This document shows, piece by piece, positions 17,931 through 22,378 of a stretch of DNA of 22,378 bases. The position numbers were made by a program, and so were the translations under genes. Below the pieces are notes generated by a model that worked only from the letters and a program-made list of their open reading frames with translations, had not been told where the DNA came from and did no database searches. The stretch comes from Chara braunii (Eukaryota; Streptophyta; Charophyceae; Charales; Characeae): positions 1,758,273-1,780,650 of the forward strand of contig BFEA01000241.1 in assembly GCA_003427395.1 (NCBI GenBank), read 5' to 3'. Positions within the stretch are counted from its first letter, which is position 1. Each line of letters begins with the position of its first letter.

Positions 17931-18040
17931 TACCGTCTTCACCTGGACAGAACGCACGGTCAAATCGAACTTTATTTGGTGGAACTCCTAGTCTAGATAC
18001 AGCAATAATGACCATGCGTTCTATTCGAGTGAAGGCGGTA
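17931..18040. mobile_element. Family A MITE, copy 1
   Basis: TACCGTCTTC at the left and GAAGGCGGTA at the right are inverted, flanked by TA. Inner blocks match the family: AACGCACGGTC and AATGACCATGCGTT. It is about 110 bp and noncoding. Confidence 0.75.
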
Positions 18041-18060
18041 GGGGCGAAAAACGAAATAAG

Positions 18061-18074
18061 AAAAAAAAAAAAAA
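18061..18074. repeat. (A)14 tract
   Basis: Short A run followed, at 18094-18107, by the perfect 14-bp palindrome GTATTTGCAAATAC. Confidence 0.85.
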
Positions 18075-18208
18075 GGCCACACATGATGATGTGGTATTTG
18101 CAAATACTGTAAGTTCCTGTCGTGTTTTGCGAACAAGTCCTTGTCGTTGTTGCCAACAAGTCCCGGTCAGATGCAATGCATGTGGTGTATCGGCTGAAAG
18201 GGTATGGG

Positions 18209-18231
18209 AAAAAAAAAAAAAAAAAAAAAAA
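18209..18231. repeat. (A)23 tract
   Basis: Uninterrupted A run. No convincing flanking duplication. Confidence 0.9.
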
Positions 18232-18272
18232 GGTGGTATCTCATGTTTATATCTGACGTGGATTATTTTTTG

Positions 18273-18358
18273 GATAAGGTTTGGATAAGGTTCCGAGTGT
18301 GCCACGTGTCTCATCGATAAGGTTTGGATAAGGTTCCAAGTGTGCCACGTGTCTCATC
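18273..18358. repeat. 43-bp x2 tandem repeat with CACGTG
   Basis: Two head-to-tail units starting GATAAGGTTTGGATAAGG differ at a single position. Each carries GCCACGTGTC, a G-box core (18303-18308 and 18346-18351). Confidence 0.92.
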
Positions 18359-18412
18359 GTGCTTGACTGCTCTGCTCATTTGTCACATGTCAGATGTAAA
18401 TCTGACGTGGAC

Positions 18413-18520
18413 TACCGTCTTCCCCCGAATACAGCGCGGGGTCATTATGCACTGTATCTAGTCTAGTTGCCCCAAATTACAGCTGTAATGACCGTACGTT
18501 GTATTTCGCTGAAGACCGTA
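18413..18520. mobile_element. Family A MITE, copy 2
   Basis: TACCGTCTTCCCCCGAATAC at the left and GAAGACCGTA at the right, with TA at both ends. Inner GGTCATTAT and GTAATGACCGTACGTTG match the family. About 108 bp. Confidence 0.8.
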
Positions 18521-18544
18521 TAGTTAGACTGGATACGGTCTGTA

Positions 18545-18580
18545 TGCCACGTGGCAGTCGGGTACGTATGCCACGTGGCA
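18545..18580. promoter_or_regulatory. Duplicated perfect G-box palindrome
   Basis: TGCCACGTGGCA occurs at 18545-18556 and 18569-18580, within a 24-bp unit repeated twice. CACGTG is the plant bZIP/bHLH G-box. No gene lies next to it, so function is unproven. Confidence 0.5.
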
Positions 18581-18743
18581 GTCGTGCTGACTGCTGCTCT
18601 CTTTCATTCATTTATCCAATTCATATTTAAATCTCGTTCCCGCCAATGTATCAAAAAGTCGTTCCACTTTCGCACTGATAATTACTGTAAGTCTGTAAGT
18701 GTATTCCTCTATTGGCGCCATTCACTCTGAGCTGCGCGCCAAT

Positions 18744-18927
18744 GTAGTCCACGTCAGGTGATAATCATCTTCCCGCCAATTTGTGCCATGTAGTCCACGT
18801 CAGATGATAATAATCTTCCCACCAATTTGTGCCATGTAGTCCACGTCAGATGATAATAATCTTCCCGCCAATTTGTGCCATGTAATCGACGGCAGATGAT
18901 AATAGTCTTCCCGCCAATTTTTGCCGG
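18744..18927. repeat. 46-bp x4 tandem repeat with TF-like motifs
   Basis: Four units start at 18744, 18790, 18836 and 18882; the first three are close to identical and the fourth is diverged. Each carries a TCCACGTCAG-type word (TGACGTGG in reverse, a bZIP-like site) and CTTCCCGCCAAT, which combines an E2F-like TTCCCGCC with CCAAT. Unit 2 has CCCACC and unit 4 has TCGACGGCAG. Related words lie just upstream (CCCGCCAAT about 18639, TTGGCGCC about 18713, GCGCGCCAAT about 18734). Confidence 0.9.
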
Positions 18928-18989
18928 ACAGGACACCCTACTTACCGGGTACGATCCTTGTTTCGCGTAGGGACACACTCGTCGGCCAC

Positions 18990-19495
18990 CTGTTGCTTGT
19001 TCCTCTTCCTCCTTTTCCTCCTCCTCCTCCCCCTCCTCCTCCTGTTCTTCTCCATGGTAGGCATCACTCCTTAAGCTTGGCCAGTCCTTAACCTCTTGTG
19101 GGAATGTAATTGTCTTTCGCTTTCTCTCTATCTCTCTCTGTGCTACTCTCTCTCTCTCTCCCTCTCTCTTTCTGCCTTACTCTCGCTCTTTCTCTTTCTC
19201 TTTCTCTGTCTTACTATCCTCTCTCTCTCTTTCTCTTTCTCTATCGTCTCTCTCTCTCTCTCTCTCTTGCTCTCTCTCTTTCTCTAGTCTCTCGTTCGCT
19301 CTTTCTCTTTCTCTTTCTCTCTCTCTCCTTCTCTCCTTCTCTCTTTTTCTCCTTCTCTCTCTCTCTCTTTCTCTCCTCTGTTTCTTTTTCTCTCTCCCTC
19401 TCTTTCTCTTTTGCTTTCTCTCCTTCTCCTTCTCGTTCTCCTTCTCGTTCTCTCCCTCTTTCTCTTTCTTTCCTGGTCGTCTGCTCGTCTTCTTT

Positions 19496-19542
<47 letters not shown>

Positions 19543-19600
19543 CCTCTTTCTCTCTCTCTCTCTCCTTCTTTCTCCCTCCCCCTCTCGTACATTCATCTCT
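18990..19600. repeat. Long pyrimidine tract (CCT, CT, CTTT)
   Basis: About 600 bp almost purely C/T on the plus strand: CCT repeats first, then CTCT/CTTTCT. Frames rich in L/S, or R/E on the minus strand, are artefacts. Confidence 0.93.
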
Positions 19601-19742
19601 TCGTACGCTCTCTGCCAGATTCGTTCCATCAGTTCTGTTCTCTTTCGCTTGGCAAATTTAAATCTTTCTTCCGCTGGAAAAAAAAAACAAAAATTTCAAA
19701 AATTTTCAAAAAAAGGACCTTTCACTGCCTTTCTTCCGAGAG

Positions 19743-19775
<33 letters not shown>
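19743..19775. repeat. (C)33 homopolymer
   Basis: 33 consecutive C bases, unusual in length. The complement is a G33 run able to form G-quadruplexes. Confidence 0.95.
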
Positions 19776-19778
<3 letters not shown>

Positions 19779-20008
19779 ATTGTCTTCTCTCCCCCTCTCC
19801 CCGCTTTTCGAAATCGACCTTCCTTTGTCTTCCTCCTGCCTTCTTCAATGGTGCTTTTTCCATTTATTACTGTTAATTTTTAATATGCCTTTTTTTCTTT
19901 GTCCAACCTGTAGTATCTGCACCTGGGGTCCCCTGTGGCCCTGATTTGCAGGCCAAGGTGCACGCTCATGTGCCATAATGGGCCTCGCTCCACTCTACTC
20001 ATGCACAA
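19776..20008. other. Noncoding stretch
   Basis: C/T-rich sequence grading into ordinary composition. No gene or repeat recognised. Confidence 0.4.
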
Positions 20009-20081
20009 AAGTCACGAACTAATTTGAATTTGCAAAAAAAAAAAGAAAAGAAAAAAAGAAAAAAAAAGAAGTCACGAACTA
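20009..20081 (+). mobile_element. Short A-rich insert with 13-bp duplication
   Basis: AAGTCACGAACTA occurs at 20009-20021 and 20069-20081. Between them is 47 bp: about a dozen unique bases, then A-rich sequence with scattered G. This is what a severely 5'-truncated LINE-mediated insertion looks like. Confidence 0.7.
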
Positions 20082-20116
20082 TATTGGTAGTGCATTGTAT
20101 CTTTCTTTCCCTGTTC

Positions 20117-20224
20117 TACCCGTCTTCCCCCGAACACAACGCACCCTCATTTTGACTGTATCGGGCTGGAAACATGCCTTGTATACGTTCATTTTCAGGG
20201 TGCGTTATGTTCGGGGAAGACCGC
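20117..20224. mobile_element. Family A MITE, copy 3
   Basis: TACCCGTCTTCCCCCGAACA at the left and TTCGGGGAAGACCGCA at the right are inverted. The inner part is diverged. The right TA is lost. Confidence 0.7.
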
Positions 20225-20316
20225 AGCGAAGGATTGTCTCATTTTGCACGTTCAGAGTTTTTTTTTTGTTTTTGTTACGTTCAGAGATTAGTGGAAGCGA
20301 CGCCCAATGACAAGTC

Positions 20317-20365
20317 AAGTTGAGCTTTCCAAAAAAAAAAAAAAAAAAAAAAAGTTGAGATTTCC
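20317..20365 (+). mobile_element. Poly(A)-only insert with direct repeats
   Basis: AAGTTGAGCTTTCC (20317-20330) and AAGTTGAGATTTCC (20352-20365) flank a pure run of 23 A (20331-20353). The repeats differ at one base. It is consistent with retroposition of only a poly(A) tail. Confidence 0.6.
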
Positions 20366-20406
20366 TTAAACCACCAGTTGACGCGAGCCTCAGTTGATAA
20401 ATGAAC

Positions 20407-20525
20407 CTGCCTTCTTCGCCCAGATACAACGTATTGTCATTTTTTTTATAGCTGTATTCGGGGTATCTTTCAGTCTAAATACACAGCTGGAATGACCGTG
20501 CGTTGTATTCGGGCGAACAAGGGTA
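20407..20525. mobile_element. Family A MITE, copy 4
   Basis: CTTCTTCGCCCAGATACAAC at the left and GTTGTATTCGGGCGAACAAG at the right are diverged family A termini. Inner ATAGCTGTATTCGGGGTATC and GGAATGACCGTGCG match the family. Confidence 0.7.
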
Positions 20526-20610
20526 GAGGGCAGGTTAGGCTCCAAGGCGCGCGAGCTCTGCAACCGAGCCTTTTCAGACTGGCTGGCCTGCCGCTCTCGC
20601 TGCCGGCCCC

Positions 20611-20719
20611 TACAGTCTTCCCCCGAATACAACGCACGGTCAGTATAGCTGAATTTGGGCCATCTTTCCGTCTAAATTCGGCTAGAATGACCGTACGTTG
20701 TATTCCGGGGAAGACTGTA
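20611..20719. mobile_element. Family A MITE, copy 5
   Basis: The cleanest copy: TACAGTCTTCCCCCGAATAC opens and the matching inverted end GGGGAAGACTGTA closes, with TA at both ends. Arms pair over about 40 bp each. Noncoding. Directly abuts copy 6. Confidence 0.88.
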
Positions 20720-20822
20720 GCTCCCCCGAGTACAACGCACGGTAATTATAGCTGTATTTGAGGTATCTTTCAGTCTACATTCAGCTATAATGACCGGGCC
20801 TTGTATTCGGGGGCAGACGGTA
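20718..20822. mobile_element. Family A MITE, copy 6
   Basis: Shares its left boundary with the right end of copy 5. The left terminus lacks the CAGTCTT stretch (TAGCTCCCCCGAGTACAACG). The right end, TATTCGGGGGCAGACGGTA, is complete. Confidence 0.8.
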
Positions 20823-20937
20823 GCCCCAGCCCTAATCGAAATGGTCTTACATTAAAAAAGAAAAAGAAAAAAAAAGAGGTCTTACGGCGTAAGAAAAACG
20901 GTAAGAGCAGTACTTCATCATTTGAACTGACAGGCCC

Positions 20938-21076
20938 TACAGTCTTCCCCCGAATACAACGTATGGTCATTATAGCTGAATTTGGTGCATCTTTCCGTCT
21001 AAAAGCTGAATTTGGTGCATCTTTCCGTCTAAATTCAGCTATAATGACCGTACGTTGTACTCGGGGGAAGACTGTA
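20938..21076. mobile_element. Family A MITE, copy 7
   Basis: Termini TACAGTCTTCCCCC and GGGGGAAGACTGTA are perfect inverted repeats with TA at both ends. A 30-bp internal segment, starting AGCTGAATTTGG, is duplicated in tandem at 20974-21003 and 21004-21033, making this copy 139 bp. Confidence 0.9.
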
Positions 21077-21167
21077 GATTCTTCAGAATTGCAGGGGCGG
21101 GGAAAAAAGAAAAGAAAAGAAAAAAATTGCAGTGTTTTTGTTTTTTTACTCACCTGTTTCCACTCTG

Positions 21168-21392
21168 GAGTTCGAACTCAGGGGCGTGGTCCCACTAGCA
21201 AAGAGGATCGGATTGAATGCCTGAATCTGGACGAGGTTATGGAGATGTACAGGAAATCGAGATTGAACTGCTTTTTCTGCATCTCTGCATAAAACACATC
21301 CAGATTCAGGAGCTCGATTCTATCCTTTTTGCTAATGGGACCTCGCCCCAGGTCAGTGTTTCAACATTTGAGTGGTGTACCAACTGAGGAGC
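21168..21392 (-). other. tRNA-like head, minus strand, split by family B copy 1
   Basis: On the minus strand, TAGCTCCTCAGTTGGTAC (from 21392) resembles an A box with a short insertion. GAGTTCGAACTCC (about 21179-21167) resembles a B box. The family B hairpin at 21188-21342 lies between. Removing it and its CTGGGGCG-like outer repeats brings the boxes to about tRNA spacing. It is likely a SINE head remnant. Confidence 0.45.
21188..21342. mobile_element. Family B hairpin element, copy 1
   Basis: GGTCCCACTAGCAAAGAGGA at the left and TATCCTTTTTGCTAATGGGA at the right are near complements. CTGAATCTGGACG occurs in inverted form in both arms, so about 155 bp folds into one long imperfect hairpin. 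Noncoding. The loop is close to the centre. Orientation is opposite to copies 3 and 4. Confidence 0.88.
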
Positions 21393-21507
21393 TACCTTCT
21401 TCCGCCGAATACAACGTATACGGTCATTATAGCTGTATTTGAGGCATCTTTCAGTCTAGATACAGCTCTATAATGACCGTATACGTTGTATTCAGGGGAA
21501 TAAGATA
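21393..21507. mobile_element. Family A MITE, copy 8
   Basis: TACCTTCTTCCGCCGAATAC at the left and TTCAGGGGAATAAGATA at the right. Inner CGTATACGGTCATTATAGC and CTATAATGACCGTATACG are perfect complements. It lies between two divergent tRNA-like heads. Confidence 0.82.
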
Positions 21508-21848
21508 TAGGCCAGTTGGTAGAGCCCACTCATTTGGTGACCGACCGAGGCCCAAGTCCCACTAGCAGCGTTGAGCTACCTCAACGCCCGAATCTGGACG
21601 TGTTTTTGGAGACGTGCAGTTCAGGAAACTCGACACCATTTCTGCACATCTCCGTAAAAGCGTCCAGATTCAGGCGTTGAGGATACTCAACGCTGCTAGT
21701 GGGACTTGGCCCCGGTGGTGGACTAAAGAGGCCTAAATGACCAAGGGGCCTACCGGTAGCCCACTTGGTGCACCTACCGGTAGCGCACGTGGTACACACA
21801 TGAATTGTTAAAATTGAAAAAAAATAGAGACCCAAGTTCGAATCCACA
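21508..21848 (+). other. tRNA-like head, plus strand, interrupted
   Basis: TAGGCCAGTTGGTAGAGC at 21508 is A-box-like. AAGTTCGAATCC at about 21833 is B-box-like. Between them sit family B copy 2 and about 120 bp with two CTACCGGTAG-type repeats, one followed by CACGTG. CCCAAG appears on both sides of the intervening DNA. A disrupted tRNA-derived SINE head is the best reading. Confidence 0.4.
21554..21707. mobile_element. Family B hairpin element, copy 2
   Basis: AAGTCCCACTAGCAGCGTTG opens and CAACGCTGCTAGTGGGACTT closes: a perfect 20-bp inverted terminus. It also has its own short inner palindrome, GTTGAGCTACCTCAAC. The middle part is diverged from copies 1, 3 and 4 but keeps TCTGGACG and CGTCCAGATTCAGGCG. 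Confidence 0.85.
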
Positions 21849-21895
21849 TGCAGTCAGATGAACGGAATAAAATCATTCTGAATTACCTGGGCCGA

Positions 21896-22049
21896 GGTCC
21901 CACTAGCAAGAAGGATAGGATCGAGCTCCTGAATCTGGACGTGTTTTCTGCAGAGATGCAGAAGAGCAGTTCAATCTCGATTTCCTGCACATCTCCATAA
22001 CCTCGTCCAGATTCAGGCATTCGATCCGATCCTGTTTGCTAGTGGGACC
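21896..22049. mobile_element. Family B hairpin element, copy 3
   Basis: GGTCCCACTAGCAAGAAGGA opens and TCCTGTTTGCTAGTGGGACC closes. Its reverse complement aligns with copy 1 along the whole length with few changes, so it is inverted relative to copy 1. Confidence 0.9.
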
Positions 22050-22138
22050 GCTCCCCTGGGGCCCGGGGATAAGCTACAGGTAGCCCACGTAGATAAGCAT
22101 ACTGCCTTCCACCGGACCTGTTTTTCTTTGTGTGTGTG

Positions 22139-22163
22139 TTTTTTTTTTTTTTTTTTTTTTTTT
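22139..22163. repeat. (T)25 tract after (TG)n
   Basis: A long T run preceded by TGTGTGTGTG. It could be a minus-strand poly(A) tail. No body recognised. Confidence 0.9.
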
Positions 22164-22226
22164 CCAGGTTTGTGGAATAATATCAGGACAGCGGCCCGGT
22201 TTTGGTCATTTCTGTTCCTGGGGCGA

Positions 22227-22378
22227 GGTCCCACTAACCAAGAGGATCGGATAAAGCTCCTGAATCTGCGCTTGTTTTCAGCAGAGATGCAGAAAAGCAG
22301 TTCAATCTCAATTTTCTGCACCTTTGCACAAACCCTTCCAGATTCAGGCGTTCAATCCAATCCTCTTTGCTAGTGGGA
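22227..22378. mobile_element. Family B hairpin element, copy 4 (runs off the window)
   Basis: GGTCCCACTAACCAAGAGGA opens. The closing arm reaches CTAGTGGGA at the last base, missing only the final CC. Same orientation as copy 3. Confidence 0.88.

Noticed and set aside
20785-21292. Frames of 120-160 codons across the MITE cluster
   Set aside because: They translate family A and B termini on either strand. The repeated FPRIQR-like peptide is a by-product of MITE ends.

Overview
This is a eukaryotic repeat-rich intergenic window. No intact cellular protein-coding gene, rRNA or convincing functional tRNA is visible. The best clue to the host is the LINE at 7412-15230. Its ORF1 has a DUF4283-like region followed by a single CCHC zinc knuckle. 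Its ORF2 has an apurinic endonuclease, a reverse transcriptase and a C-terminal CCHC finger. That is the layout of L1-clade LINEs of green plants and streptophyte algae. A streptophyte is therefore likely and a charophyte alga is possible, but the species cannot be fixed from this sequence.

Layout. 1-300 holds a GC-rich hairpin, GTTCGGGC-like repeats and an (AT)21 tract. 310-725 is an array of six stem-loops with an almost invariant 20-base core and arms that change in a compensating way; this is the least explained structure here. 726-5070 has no recognisable gene: it includes a CAG-rich stretch, a TATA-like site and a doubtful tRNA-like remnant. 5075-5654 holds foldback DNA elements bounded by TTAA and partly duplicated. 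5783-5933 carries short palindromic repeats. 5975-6380 contains two tandem SINE body fragments, and 6499-7026 a fuller tRNA-headed SINE of the same family on the minus strand. 7282-7393 is a perfect-armed hairpin.

7412-15230 is an apparently full-length LINE flanked by a 13-bp target-site duplication and ending in poly(A). ORF1 and ORF2 overlap by 8 bp. Both are broken by frameshifts and stops, and a 522-bp foldback transposon sits precisely in frame within the 3' part of ORF2. 15570-16525 is a degenerate minisatellite of 100-165 bp units. 16900-19800 is dominated by microsatellites (TC, TG, pyrimidine tracts, C33), a 260-bp duplicated TG module, a 43-bp x2 repeat and a 46-bp x4 repeat carrying G-box/TGACG, E2F-like and CCAAT motifs.

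17931-21507 contains eight copies of one roughly 110-bp TA-flanked MITE family (family A). 21188-22378 contains four copies of an unrelated roughly 155-bp, almost fully palindromic element (family B), associated with tRNA-like promoter fragments. The picture is nested non-autonomous DNA transposons, SINEs and one dead LINE. The LINE machinery, or relatives of it elsewhere in the genome, would plausibly account for the SINE tail and for two small poly(A) inserts with target-site duplications near 20.0 and 20.3 kb.
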